Positions 1 through 10,688 of a DNA stretch of 64,000 nt are shown here, in pieces (the first letter of the stretch is position 1; each line of letters opens with the position of its first letter). Below the pieces are notes generated by a model that ran no database searches, was not told the DNA's origin, and saw only the letters and a list, made by a program, of their open reading frames with translations. The position numbers and the translations under genes were made by a program. Origin of the DNA: Sphaerosporella brunnea (Eukaryota; Ascomycota; Pezizomycetes; Pezizales; Pyronemataceae); the NCBI GenBank assembly GCA_008704415.1, contig VXIS01000074.1, positions 62,001 to 126,000 on the forward strand. The letters are read 5' to 3'.

Positions 1-810
1 TGCCGCAGCTTGGGAATCGGGATTCTAGGCTTGCGATAGCTCCATGGCCGACGCAAGTGATATCAATCATCCTTCGCACTCAAACCCCTCAGCTGTGAGA
101 AGTTCGTCTCTTAGAGAACTAGTGTAATTCTCGGTCTTCAAGTTGCTGGGCAGAATAACAGAACTTCTGCGACCGGAGGAAGGCGAATAAGTGCTCTTTT
201 GACATATTGGTAGAGGGTTTAGGTCTCGTGGGGGTTATCAAGACGGTGGTTCCGCGCTTGGGCTCGCATATCCAGCTTGACTTTGGCAATATTAGCCGCT
301 TTCTGCGCACTGAGACTGGAGACTGGCGCGATTTTCGGTGTGAATGTTCCTAAAAAAACGAGAAGATTGCCGGCAAGCGCCTCAATTGAGGCCTTGCAGT
401 TCGGCAAGCTCGTTTACAATAGGAAGATGTGTAACATCCTGCCGTGGAACGGTAGGCCAAGTTGCCGTTGGGCGGGTAGCTACAGCCGCAGGCGCCTACA
501 CCACATTCGGCCTTATTCAGGCGGGAGGAGATTCTGTAGCCCGTGGGTGGGTGTCTAGAAGCCTTCATCTCCTCTATCTGGCTAATGGGTTAGGCAAGTC
601 CCCGTAGGAAAGGAATCAATGCTCCGCTTATGTTCTCGGTCTGCGTGTTTAATTTGTCTGATGAGGAGCTCGAGTATCCGTTGTCGCCGACAACAATGAC
701 CAGGCTTGAGTTCGGGGAATAGAGAAGGAAAGCCACTCAATTTGAATGTGTGCAAACCGTCCTGTAGGCGCCGAAACGAGCTCAAGTTTCTCCCTAACGT
801 GAGTCTGGTG
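1..810. other. Intergenic stretch, no gene seen
   Basis: Only short overlapping reading frames occur on both strands, with no family resemblance and no usable splice structure. I see nothing further to annotate here. Confidence 0.6.
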
Positions 811-912
811 GCTATGGTCATAGATCATTGAAAGCATGGCTTCCCATCCAGTCAGCTGTATCGCAAGGTTAGTACTATGGTGGGTGACCCCATGGGAATC
901 CCTCACTGTAGT
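811..912 (+). pseudogene. 5S rRNA relic (copy 1)
   Basis: The stretch follows the order of a fungal 5S rRNA: a GGTCATAG start block, GGCTTCCCATCCAGTCAGC in place of the usual GGCTTCCCGTCCGCTCAGC, then AGGTTAGTA, GGTGGGTGACCCC and GGGAATCCCTC. About 15-20 nt in the middle (the region after CAGCTGTA) are missing, and several C-to-T or G-to-A changes are present, so this is read as a dead copy. Dispersed 5S genes and relics are known in Pezizomycotina. The comparison is to the family pattern from memory; a covariance-model search would settle it. Confidence 0.75.
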
Positions 913-1541
913 TTTGTTATTTTTACCTTTTTCAATCACAATACCCCCAACATCGACAAGGCCATCTGAGGCCCAGCTCCGCCGCCGCTACCATGGCTTT
1001 GGCTCCAAGGATGCAAACTCGCGAAACAGCCTTTTGTAAAACTTGTAGACCGGTTCGGCAGCTAGTTTGTTCACTTGTGGTGGCAAGCCTCACCTTCAGG
1101 AAATTTCAGGCTGGAGTTGAAAAACCGTGTTTCCGAACACTCCTCCTCCGTGCAACTCAAGGGTACAGCTAACCACAAAAACCACAAAATTGCATCCCAA
1201 GGGAGGATGAGAGCGTGAAGTCCACGTCTAAGCCCAAGTCCAAGTATATTACATACCGCCATGTACATCTCCACATCAAACCAAACCGATGGCAATTTCT
1301 AACCGGGATACAGGCTCAGTCCTAAGATACAAGCGGTTGCAGGTGTCTACTGTGCTGGACAAAACGTCAGACGGGGGTAGCGAAGGGTATTAGGTTGTCG
1401 ACATAAGATAACCGGGCAGGGATGTATGCGATTATATCTGTTTGCGGACCATGTCTTGCGTTACGTGTGGTGGCACGGAGGCAGGGTTGGATGCCTGAAT
1501 GCACGATATATACATCTAACAGCGCCATGCTTAAGAGCCAT
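913..1541. other. Intergenic stretch, no gene seen
   Basis: Nothing recognisable on either strand. It forms the region downstream of the minus-strand oxidoreductase gene that ends at 1542. Confidence 0.6.
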
Positions 1542-2684
1542 CTACAACCTGCCCCTCTCCTCTTCATCCTCAGCGACTCTAACAACCAGCTTGCCGAACT
1601 GGCGGCCCTTCTCCATATCCTCCCAGAGGCTCTCCAACTTGTCGATGTCGAGCCCCTGAACGACCCTGGACACGACCGGGCGCAGACCGGACTCCTCCAC
1701 GAAGGCGACCATCTCCAAAAACTCCCTCCTGCTGCCCATGGTGGTTCCGAGCACCTCGATATTCTTCAACACGGCGCCCATGGTGAACGGGAGCTTCGGG
1801 CCCAGGGTCATGCCGTAGCTGACGATCCTGCCGCCGTCTCGGAGCACCCTCGTCACCCTCGCCACCACGTCGCCTCCAGCGCCATCCACGACCGCGTCGA
1901 GGAACGGCCGGTCCTTCGGCAGCAGCGCCGCCAACTCCGTCTCCCAGCCGGGCCGCGAGTACAGCACGCCGCCCTCGGCGCCCAGCTCCCTCGCGCGGCG
2001 GATCTTCTCCTCGCTGCTGCTGGTCACCCACACCCGCGCGCCCCTGCGGACGGCGAACAGCAGCGCCATCAGCGCGACGCCGCCGCCGATGCCGGGGATC
2101 AGCACGTGGTCGCCGCGCTGCACGCGCGCCTTCGTCGCCACGGCGCGCCACGCCGTCAGCCCGGTCAGCGGCAGCGCCGCCGCCTCCTCCGCCGACAGGT
2201 GCGCCGGCGCCTCCACCAGCGCCTCCTCGGCGAACACGCCGTACTCCTGCAGCGTGCCGTTGGGGTAGTGTCTCGTGCCGCCGAGGATCGCGAAGCCGCC
2301 GCCGCTGCCGGGCTCCGGCCCCCGCGCGTCGCCCGCCCACCCCTTCGCCGGGTTGATGATCACCGCTTTGTTGTGCAGCCGCGAGGAGGGCGTGGCCACG
2401 ATGCCGTAGCCGTCCGCGAGCAGCGGGATGCTGGGCGCTGTGCCGGGGTACAGCCCGCGGCGCTGGAAGAGGTCGCGGTGGTTCAGCGAGGCGGCGACGA
2501 TGCGGACGAGGACCTCGCCTGCGCCGGGGGTTGGGGTCGGCAGGTTGACGGCTTGGAGGCTGGTGGTGCGGTCAGTGGGGAGCTGCGTAGACGTGAACTA
2601 GCTCTGGGGGGGGGGGGGGGCGTACGGGTAGAAGATCTCGCCCGGCTTGGCGGGGGGCACGGGTTGCAGGACGATGGCTTTCAT
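1542..2684 (-). CDS. MDR-family (alcohol dehydrogenase-like) oxidoreductase
   Basis: Two exons on the minus strand: 2684-2626 and 2559-1542, split by a 66-nt intron (donor GTACGC, branch CTGAC at 2575-2571, acceptor CCAG), giving 358 residues. The start MKAIVLQPVPPAKPGEIFYP and the join into LQAVNLPTPTPGAGEVLVRI fit the fungal family of zinc-type alcohol dehydrogenase-like proteins. An N-terminal GroES-like part holds NHRDLFQRRGLYPG. A glycine-rich nucleotide-binding loop, GIGGGVALMA, follows near the middle. Members reduce or oxidise carbonyl, alcohol or quinone substrates with NAD(P)H in the cytosol; I see no typical GHE zinc signature, so it may be a zinc-free quinone-reductase type. A run of 15 G (plus strand 2606-2620) lies inside the intron. 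No partner genes adjoin it. The family call is firm; the substrate is unknown. Confidence 0.88.
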
Positions 2685-4139
2685 GGTTGTGGTTGTGGAT
2701 GTGGTTGTGATTGGGCTGCTGGATGGAATTGAGATGAATGAAATACCTAGTTAAGCTCGGTCGAGTCAGTGGCTACGGTGAGATCCGAGGTTGCGGTTGG
2801 AGGGATCGGAGCACGTCATAATGGCAACGGGATAAGCAACTGGATAACGATACGACCGTGAAAGGGATCCCCTGTGAAACGGGTAGATATGTGGAGCTGG
2901 AGATGTGCTCTGTTGTCGTGAGGTAGGTATGCTTGCTTCTTTGCGGTGCGGGGAACTCCCATAAAATCCCCACACCAACTAGTTAGCGTCCACCTTTATG
3001 ATACGAGGTGCGCTTTCGTTCTCCGTACTTATTTTTCCTATCCGGCCATTCTTTATTGAAATATGAAAATTGTTAAAAGGGCGTTTTGTATGGGAAGAGG
3101 TCTAGAGGAGGATACTGCAACCAAAGTTCGGTGACCGACCGCGGTGGCGAGCACGGTCCGACTCAGCATGCCGGCATGCCGACCTCAAAAAACTCAGGGC
3201 GAGCTGGCAGCCTGCATTCCTCGACAATGCCGTGGCCACCAAAACGATGAAATGCGTGGGTCCATGTCCAGCATCCCGGACAGAAAAGACATCATGACCC
3301 TGACGACGATTCTGAGCCCGAAAACCCTCACGCTGTCGCAGAACAATTCCACCTCTCTAACAGGACCGCAACTATTACCAACAAGCACTGGAAATGCCGG
3401 CGAAGAGTATAAAGAAAGGGTCTATACGAGTTACCGACGTGTCGGCCAAGGGGTTCGTTGACAGCAGGTTGTATACCGGTGGAGGGTGGTGAATGGTGTG
3501 GAGAGACATCGACTTCAGAAATTACTGCGTCCACCATATTCGACGACAGCGCGAGGTGGTAGAGCAAATACTTAAGCAAGAGCAAAAAAAAAAAACCTGC
3601 TTTCTTTGCTGCTTTGCTTGCAAGTTGTCGATCCCGCCTCTGAGATGTCCCGGTTCCAGATTGAAGCCCGAAGCTCAACCACGACCGAGAGTCGGATCAC
3701 GAGTTGCTGCTACGGTGGTGGTGGAGGTGGAGGTGGTGTCGGCCGCTCTGGACTCCTTCTATTCGTGCCCAGGCACCCTATTCTTCGTCACGCCGCGGGG
3801 CGAAAGCTTCGATCTCTTTCCGCGCGGTATACCGGGGCGGCAACAGCAGCAACGTGGCGGCGGGTCGGCGAGCTCTGCGCTATCGCTGCGGTGGGCGGAC
3901 ACTGCGGTAACGATGGGTGCTCGTGCTGCGTTTTCTGCAACCGTGAAAGTGTTCCTGCCCCACCTGGCGCGCGTGCGCTATGCGCGTTTATGCGCTGTGC
4001 GCTATGCTCGAGATTATGGAGCAGCGCATTGCCGCATGGGCGTATGTTTGTATCCCCCGCACCCCCCGCCACCCCCGGGGGCTGGGCTGATGAGTTGGGA
4101 TTGAAGATTTCCCAGCGCCTGCGACCCCGGGCTCTTTAG
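2685..4139. other. Intergenic stretch, presumed promoter of the oxidoreductase and gene-poor DNA
   Basis: Upstream of 2684 lie TGTGGTTG-type simple repeats (2686-2715). Between 3490 and 4140 there are long overlapping GC-rich open frames on both strands, with a GGTGGTGGTGGAGGTGG tract near 3713-3740, but no family resemblance and no clear start. I do not call a gene. Confidence 0.45.
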
Positions 4140-4680
4140 GGGCTGCGATAGAACGCCGTGGAGGAAAAATCGGCAGACCCTTCGGCTGCATCCCCGAGTT
4201 CGACCACAACATCGACCCGGCCACGGTCTTCGACACCATCATCATCAGCATCATCATCATCACCGTCGTGATGGGCGTCAACATCGACGGGACGTGGTGC
4301 AAACGCAGCTTCCTGATGTGCGACGTCATGCAGCAGATCTACGCCGCGGACGTGTGCAGCCTGCGCGCGATGCAGGCGGGCGCACATGGTGAAGCCGGAG
4401 CGCTGGCACCAGGAGCTGCGGGCATATATGCAGCTCGCTTCGCCCGCAGCCGACGTCGTCGGCGTCAACGCTTCCCACGCCATCTGATGTATCTGGGCGT
4501 GACGCGGAAAACGGTGGTGGAGATGGGAGCTGGGAGCTGGGAGCGCAGACATTTCCACAATGTGTGTTTGGACGCGGCAACGCAGGTGGCAGAGATTGTC
4601 GGCATCCTTCTGGACGACAGCATCACGTTTAGACGCTGCCGGTTAATCATGTCCCCTCCCGCCCCAAAACCATCTTAGCT
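4140..4680 (+). pseudogene. Possible eroded protein-coding gene, unknown function
   Basis: Protein-like stretches appear in different frames on the plus strand. One frame reads VNIDGTWCKRSFLMCDVMQQ and later VAEIVGILLDDSITF. Another frame reads VKPERWHQELRAYMQLASPA between them. After the stop at 4678 a further frame reads LHGLRTLLFCAEGD. The switching frames look like an old gene broken by indels, or an intron-containing gene I could not resolve. A CATCATCATCAGCATCATCATC tract (about 4238-4262) lies inside it. I do not recognise a family, and chance open frames in GC-rich DNA remain possible. Confidence 0.2.
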
Positions 4681-5159
4681 AACCCACCAGAAACCAATCC
4701 TTCACGGCCTGCGCACCCTCCTCTTCTGCGCCGAAGGTGACGCTACAGTCCACAACAACGCAGCCAACATCAAGCAGCTCCACGATGCCGTCAAGCTCCT
4801 GCTACCTGCGCGTACGCCATATTCCTGGCCCTATCCGCAGACGCGGAGCGGATGGCCCGTTGAGAGTCCGGCCGGGGGCGGGAGGCTGTCGATATGCTGT
4901 TTACTAGGGCGGGACATGAGTGGGTTAGCTAGAGTCTTCGCGCGGAACTGTTGGACTGGTGTAAAATAAACATCGAATGCGAGGGGTTCGGCTTCACCGG
5001 ATCTCACTCAATTCCTCGCTTTCCCCCTTCCGTATTGACAGGCCAATTTTTGCGGACGGCATGTCGTCCGTCCCTCACGTGGCGGATACAAGACATGACA
5101 AACCTCAACCAGCCGAATCCCCCCTGCCGACAATAGACCGCTACCCCCTGTCCGCTCTA
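4681..5159. other. Intergenic stretch, no gene seen
   Basis: Nothing recognisable apart from the continuation of the eroded frames noted just before it. It ends with the TA target site (5158-5159) of the adjacent MITE. Confidence 0.5.
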
Positions 5160-5450
5160 TGGTTGGGGACTCCTAGTCACTGTGGGATTTCTGACATTCA
5201 TTTCGCTTAGTAACACATACAAAAGTGATGAGCATGAATCTTCCTTTTTTGACCATATAACTGACATTTGTCCCCGGGGAGGGTCCTATTTTCTCAACAA
5301 CCAGGCAGAATTCGGAAATTCTGAGTTAATCAGCGAGCGAAAACTAGGCCCCTGATAGTGTTATTTTTTAAAATAACTTTTTTTTGGTGGAGGATGCTCT
5401 GTCCAAAGTCAGGGTACCCAAACCCCTCCGTCTTTAGGTGTCCCCAACCA
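5160..5450 (+). mobile_element. MITE A: 291-bp derivative of the 43.8-kb transposon
   Basis: The element starts tggttggggactcctagtca and ends with the reverse complement of tggttggggacacc. It is flanked by TA at 5158-5159 and 5451-5452, the target duplication of the Tc1/mariner superfamily. Its left 45-50 bp matches the right end (46958 inward) of the transposon at 43842-46958, and its right end matches that transposon's left end for roughly 25 bp. The two ends of the big element differ from each other beyond about 11 bp, so matching each end separately is strong evidence of descent from it. There is no coding capacity. Confidence 0.88.
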
Positions 5451-5452
5451 TA

Positions 5453-6131
5453 TGGTGCACGCAGTCAACAACCTGGGTGTATATAGGGACCCTTTCAGGG
5501 GGATGAGAATGGCCCGGTCCGGAGAAATAAAATCGGAGGATTGTTAACCTGGCGATGAACTTTCATGCTCCGTTTTTTTCGGCGCTTGCCGAGGGTTTTG
5601 TGAAAAGTTGAAGGTCGTGTCTCGCGAGCATTTTGTATGGGATTGTATGGGAGGTTGCAACAGTAGGAGTAAATATCGAGGGTCCAGCACTAAGGCAATG
5701 GTGGCAAAGTCACTTAGCCACATTGCCTTATCACCGGGATAATACGGTACGTCATGGCAGTGAATGACTGAAAACCCAACTTGACCGCGACAATCTGACT
5801 GCGACCGAGCACAATAAAATGCCACGACCCTCAAAAAGAAGGATTCAGCAACTAAACGCTCTCTCAAAAGCACCGCTGGAAGAAAAACTTCCGCCAACGC
5901 CGGAAAGTGAAACTTTTCTGCATCTCTTGCATCCATTTCTACTGCTTTCCCACGTCCACCGGGCGCTCGCTACAGCGGGAGAATTTGATGTGGTCGGCTG
6001 TTGCCATGCCCGCGACCGACGGATTCCAGGGCGGAGAATTTGATGTGTTCGGCTGTTGCTGTACTCAAATCGTAGCGCGACCGGTTGCAAGTCGTATCTT
6101 CTTACACCCAGGTTATTGACTGCGTGCACCA
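5453..6131 (+). mobile_element. Element B: 679-bp TA-flanked transposon derivative
   Basis: Terminal inverted repeats of about 29 bp with one mismatch begin TGGTGCACGCAGTCAA at 5453 and mirror from 6131. TA flanks lie at 5451-5452 (shared with MITE A) and 6132-6133. A plus-strand frame from 5819 begins MPRPSKRRIQQLNALSK, a basic start of the kind seen at the N-terminus of fungal DDE transposases, then ends early. I read it as an internally deleted transposon keeping a stub of its transposase. The termini are seen directly; the transposase origin is inferred. Confidence 0.8.
5977..6059 (+). repeat. 28-bp direct repeat inside element B
   Basis: The motif GGAGAATTTGATGTG followed by TCGGCTGTTGC occurs twice, 55 bp apart, with one or two differences. 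It lies inside element B near its right end. Confidence 0.8.
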
Positions 6132-6133
6132 TA

Positions 6134-7455
6134 CGTAGCAGGAATAATATCTTGTATCTCGCTCGAAATAGAGCCACCACCAACCCTGTACTCTGGAGTG
6201 TGTAAGGCACACACACACTGCCGATCGATCATCCTTCGCGTTCGAAATCCAACCTACATTTCCACGCTCATTTATGCGTGTATTTATCTACGTGCACGTA
6301 TTTACACACACCCTCACCGGAGCAAACCGCCGCCACGCGTCTCTCTCCCCTGAGGAATCACGAACGCTCGTTTCGCCGCGCGCGCGAAAAAAGATACATT
6401 CCTCGGCCCCCCCCCCGTGCCGTCGAGGGCCCGAGAGTCCGACGGGTCCGAGCAAAAAACGCGGAGATCCCGGACCGGCGGTTCGGGTCTGGCGGCTCGG
6501 GGTTCCAGCGGTGCTTACTGTGAAAAGAACTGGAGCAGAGAGGGGCGAGGCAAGGGATTTGCGGGTTTTGCTTGGAGGGTTGCGCATCGACGCCAACAAC
6601 TCACTCACTCACTCACGGCGGGGTCGTCACTGAAATAGGTCAAGACAGCTGGTTGTGGTTGTGGTTGTGGTTGTGGTTGTTGTCGCAGATCGCGATCGCG
6701 CACCATCTGAAACGCCGCTGCAAGATGGGCCGGAAGGTTTCATGGGAGTTTCTGCCTCAATGTATCGTGCCAATCGAATCGCGTGCCCCATCGGCGTCGT
6801 CGTCGTCGTCGATTAGCTGTGTTCGAAACCCAGCCGGCTGAGACGTCGAATGGTATGGTATGGAGAGCAGAGTGGAGCAGAGTGGAGCAGAGTGGAGCAG
6901 AGTGGTAGAGCAGAGTATGAGTACATAATCTACCGGGCCCTGCTGCATGCACGCAGCGGCCATCAACCGTTTCGCGTTTTCCGCATGACGGCCATGCCAG
7001 CCCAATTCAACCGCAGTGTCGAAATGCACGAACAAACGCCGCTCATTGGCCCCCGAGTCGGTGAGCGCGCATGCAGAGTTGCTGTTCCTTATCAAGCCAC
7101 GTCAACCACAACAGCAACAACAACAACAACGCTGCCTGCATTAGCCAGCCAGCTGCGCCCGGCCTTTTCGTTTCTCCGAGCTCGGCCACCGGATCCGGCG
7201 TGGTGGTGTGCGCTGGGCTTGTTTCGTGGGGCTTGCTGATTAAGGGGCGGGGAGCTGTAAATACCCCCCTCCCCCCTTTGCTGAGGAGCTCGACTGCTCT
7301 CTGCTACTGCTATCTACTGCTGCTGTACTGCTGCTGCTATACACCGCTGCTACCACGCTGCAGTGTGTTGATACATACTTCTCTCCTCTGCCAACACCGA
7401 CATCCTCGATTGTTTGACTGTCACTGAATACGCACAGCGACATCGCAGCTCCACC
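6134..7455. other. Intergenic stretch with simple repeats, upstream of the 7456 gene
   Basis: Simple repeats are the only structure: four or five TGTGGT units at about 6652-6680, four copies of the 10-bp unit GTGGAGCAGA at about 6868-6905, CAACAACAACAACAAC near 7109-7128, and a CTGCTG/CTACTG tract at 7290-7345. The last 150 bp are CT-rich and are the likely leader and promoter of the downstream gene. No other gene is supported. Confidence 0.6.
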
Positions 7456-8454
7456 ATGTTCTTCGACAGCGCCGCGAGCGACGCAGCCTCTCGCTCCCCC
7501 GCCGCAACCCCCCAGTCCGGCCTCCCCCTCTCCCGCTCCCACCGCACCACCACCGCTGCAGCCACAGCCACGCAGCCACAGCCGCTCTCGCCGCTGCCAG
7601 ACGCCGCGCAGAAGCCGGGCTCTCCCAAGCTGGACGCCAGCCTTCCCACGCCGCCCACCACCACCTCTGCCCCGTCCGTCGACGGCAGCGGCTACGAGGA
7701 CGTGCCCTCGCGGCAGTGGCTGATCGCGCAGTGTCTCTCCAACACGACGTTCCTGTACCCGGCCAGCAAGCCCACGCTGCTGACCTCGCTCGACGCCGCC
7801 ACGCAGCAGAAGCGCATCCTGATCGTGTCCACCAGCCCGACCAGCATCCTGTTCGAGCAGGCGGGCACGGGGCTCTCGGCGTTCGAGGCGCTGCTGGCGC
7901 GGACCGAGGCGGCCGTGCACGTGCGGCTGCAGGAGCTGAACCCGGCGGTCGAGGGCCTCAGGAGCGCCGTGGACGCTGCGCGGCTGCAGCGCGAAAACGC
8001 GGCGATGCTGGAGGCGCTCGAGAGCCGCCGCCGGGGCGAGTTCTCGCTGCAGCTGCAGCTGCCGCCGCGCCATCCGGTTGCTCGCCGCGCCCACCGCGGG
8101 CTGCTGCTCCCGAAGTCCCGCGCCGCGATGACGAGACGGACCGAGCTCGCCCTGCCGCCGCTGGATCCGGCCGGCATGGTCTCGCCGAAAACTGTTCCTG
8201 CTGCTCCCGTGAGACGCGGGCTCAGACCCCCGGTCAGCAAGGCCGCCCGCCAGGCCGCGTTCAGGTGGGGCTCCGAAGAGGAGGTGCAGGATCAGGAGGA
8301 GATGGATAGCATTGCCAAGTGGGTGCGTGAGGTCTCGGAGGCGGAGTTGACGCCGCCGATCACGCCCGGCAATGCGGCAGGAGGAGGAGCAGCAGGGGGT
8401 AGCGGCGGGTTGCCAAAGAGTAAGAGGTTTGAGGAGGGACGGGTGCCGGCCTAG
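7456..8454 (+). CDS. Hypothetical protein, 332 aa, unknown function
   Basis: A single open frame starts at an ATG in good fungal context (CCACCATG) and runs 332 codons. The first 95 residues are rich in Ser, Pro, Thr and Ala and probably disordered. A more ordered block follows, including SRQWLIAQCLSNTTFLYPAS, then ILFEQAGTGLSAFEALLART and a helical stretch to about residue 200. The tail is basic and Pro-rich, then acidic around SEEEVQDQEEMDSIAKWVRE, ending in Gly/Ala-rich sequence. I see no signal peptide, membrane segment or catalytic motif. Strong GC bias at third positions supports real coding. I do not recognise a family; a regulatory or scaffold role is only a guess from composition. 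Confidence 0.72.
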   Translation: MFFDSAASDAASRSPAATPQSGLPLSRSHRTTTAAATATQPQPLSPLPDAAQKPGSPKLDASLPTPPTTTSAPSVDGSGYEDVPSRQWLIAQCLSNTTFLYPASKPTLLTSLDAATQQKRILIVSTSPTSILFEQAGTGLSAFEALLARTEAAVHVRLQELNPAVEGLRSAVDAARLQRENAAMLEALESRRRGEFSLQLQLPPRHPVARRAHRGLLLPKSRAAMTRRTELALPPLDPAGMVSPKTVPAAPVRRGLRPPVSKAARQAAFRWGSEEEVQDQEEMDSIAKWVREVSEAELTPPITPGNAAGGGAAGGSGGLPKSKRFEEGRVPA

Positions 8455-10047
8455 GGGTGATGCTGTTTATCGCCTCGCGGATTTGAAGGTTTGCTTTGCT
8501 TGCTTGGGAGTTTGGGTTGGTTGGAGGGATGGATTGCGGCGTTTATGTTTACGGCTTGGGGGACGATCTTTAGAGGGCACTCAGCTAGACTTTGAAGCCT
8601 AATACGATACGATACAATAATATCATCGTTGTCTTGATGATGATGGTGATGATGCTTGAAAAAAAATGTGCACTTTGTTGATGAGTTGGCAAGAAGAAGA
8701 AGGATCGTGCTGTTATCTCCACATCTCCGAGCGACATGTGTCTCTACGAGTGCTCCGCCGTGAATCGCAAAGCCGTCTTCTTCTCTCCCAACGACAAACA
8801 CATAGATAATCGCAAACGACGCTGGCGCAGCCCGGCCCGCCCGAGTCCTTCACTCCGCCGAAGCTCCGCATCCCGGTGAAAGATTCTGCGGCCGACTCCA
8901 ACTACCGTGGTGTATCAACGCAGTCATGGTCACAGCTGCCCCTAACTAGCCTTTGCGAGGATAGTTCGAATCATCATGACGGCTACTCCTCCAGCAGCGG
9001 CCTTTCGAGTTGTCCTGCCTGGCTTTGCGGGCTACAAACGTGACGGCACACATTGAGAAGAAGAAGGAGAAGAAGCACCCGGGTATAGTTCCCGCAAGAA
9101 CGCCTGTCTGGATTGCTACGGTACTGTAGATTTGAGGGGCGGGGGAGGTAAGTAGGTAGGATGCCGAACTTTTCCCGAGTTCTTTCTCGGCGTCGGCTCG
9201 TAACGTTGGTTGCGTGCAAGTCTGGATGCGATAGAGCTAGAGCCGGCCGCGCGCGTGATGCTTGGGCTTGGTACTTATCGCAAGTATGGGGTATGTACTG
9301 GTTATACCGAGGAGGCCGGTGGGGGATCCGCTTGTTGTTGGCCGTGGATATGATATTGATGCAAACGAGAATGAATGCTGAAAAAAAAACCCGGCTCTCC
9401 GTCAGTTTTTTTTTTCTTTTTTTCCCTTTTAAATCTTGCGCGATATCTGGCTCAAAAAACATGGTGTTCCCGCGAGCTCCCCCCCGTTCGAGCACCCGGG
9501 CAGGGGGGGGGGGGGGGATATCATGCTTCTGAGCCAAATGTCGTGCGCAAGATTCAACAAACCCTTTGGGCCCTGCTCGGCATCATACATTCGCGATGTT
9601 GAACTTTGGAGAAAAAATAAAAATAAAAAAAAATGCAAGAATGAACTTGCGGATATTGTGATAGGTATTCGAAAAGCCGCCGGGGGGCCAAAATTTTCGG
9701 GGTGGCTCTTCGGTATCTTCGCGCAACCAACTTCTCGGCGATTCTTTTGCCTTGACGTTCTTAACCTAGGTCTTATCGACCGACTCCAGCCTTCGATCTC
9801 AAAAAACCGGTTGCCCCTCAGCAGGTTTTCTCATATAACGCTTACATCTCCAAACCCGGCTCATAAGCACTGACCTGATGTAGCTATTTGTTCGTTCTGA
9901 GCGTGTAGCTCAGCCTTCGATGCCGATGAGAGGTACAAGCAAACACAAGAGCAGCAGCACCCGGCTCCATGCATGGCGAATCATACTTACCTTTGCGGCC
10001 TCACCTCCACCTTATCAGCTCAAACCCAAACTCTAATACAAGCTGCG
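8455..10047. other. Intergenic stretch with a small hairpin
   Basis: Between 9432 and 9554 an imperfect inverted repeat is visible: AATCTTGCGCGATATCTGGC on the left is mirrored by a similar block ending at 9554, around a loop holding a C run and a run of 15 G (9503-9517). It could be a degraded foldback element. TGATGATGGTGATGATG at about 8635-8655 is simple repeat. No gene is supported. Confidence 0.5.
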
Positions 10048-10055
10048 TATATAAA
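10048..10055 (+). promoter_or_regulatory. TATA box of the 10104 gene
   Basis: TATATAAA lies 49 nt upstream of the start codon at 10104, followed by a pyrimidine-rich leader, a normal layout for a fungal promoter. Confidence 0.6.
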
Positions 10056-10103
10056 CCCCCACCCTTCCCCACCCTGCTTCTTCCCATCTCACCAACTCAC
10101 ACA

Positions 10104-10688
10104 ATGATCTTGCCCGCCCTCATCCAGAACAACTGCAACATCCTTTTCCGCGCGCACAGGCCCGTGCACCTGATCACACTCGCAAACCCACACCGCATCG
10201 TGGTGCTCTCGGGGCGCACGGGACAATGGCTGCTCACCCACAAGGGCACCTCGCCCGACAGCTTTGCGGCCTTCTGCACGATCGTGGAGGGGAAGCTGGC
10301 GAAGCACCTGGCCGAGGGCAAGTACAAGGGCGAGCACCCGGAGGAGGAGAAGAAGAAGGAGGAGGAGGAGGAGCAGCCGGAGCTGGGTAAGGAGGAGGTG
10401 GAGGCGTTGAAGAAGGCGGTTTCGGAGCTGACGCTGGAGCTGGCGGAGCTGAGTAAGGTGGTTTTGAAGCTGATGGAGGCGCTGGAGAAGAGGAGTGGCG
10501 GCGAGGCCCAGGCGTTGAGCAGGGAGCTCCAGGGACTCGGGATGGAGCTGGACCGTGTTGCCGACCGGTTGGATTATGCGGCCGCTGACAGGCTGCGTTT
10601 GCAGGAGAGGGTTGTGGCGTTGGAGAGGAGCGCGCCGTGTGCGTTTACGCCGGACTGTTGGAGTGAGGTTGGACAGAGTGAGGCTTGA
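10104..10688 (+). CDS. Hypothetical coiled-coil protein, 194 aa
   Basis: The ATG at 10104 (context CACAATG) opens 194 codons. Residues 1-65 look globular (MILPALIQNNCNILFRAHRP, then a HRIVVLSGRTGQWLL stretch). Residues about 78-95 are very acidic and lysine-rich (EEEKKKEEEEEQPE). Residues 97-180 have heptad spacing of Leu/Val with alternating charge, as in ALKKAVSELTLELAELSK, so a coiled coil is likely. No signal peptide or membrane segment is seen. I do not recognise a family. The coiled coil suggests self-association or a partner protein; this is inference. The promoter has a TATA box at 10048. Confidence 0.75.
   Translation: MILPALIQNNCNILFRAHRPVHLITLANPHRIVVLSGRTGQWLLTHKGTSPDSFAAFCTIVEGKLAKHLAEGKYKGEHPEEEKKKEEEEEQPELGKEEVEALKKAVSELTLELAELSKVVLKLMEALEKRSGGEAQALSRELQGLGMELDRVADRLDYAAADRLRLQERVVALERSAPCAFTPDCWSEVGQSEA

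Noticed and set aside
1422..2732. A 436-codon plus-strand open frame opposite the oxidoreductase
   Set aside because: It is the antisense shadow of GC-rich codons of the minus-strand gene, with Arg/His/Ala-rich composition and no family resemblance.
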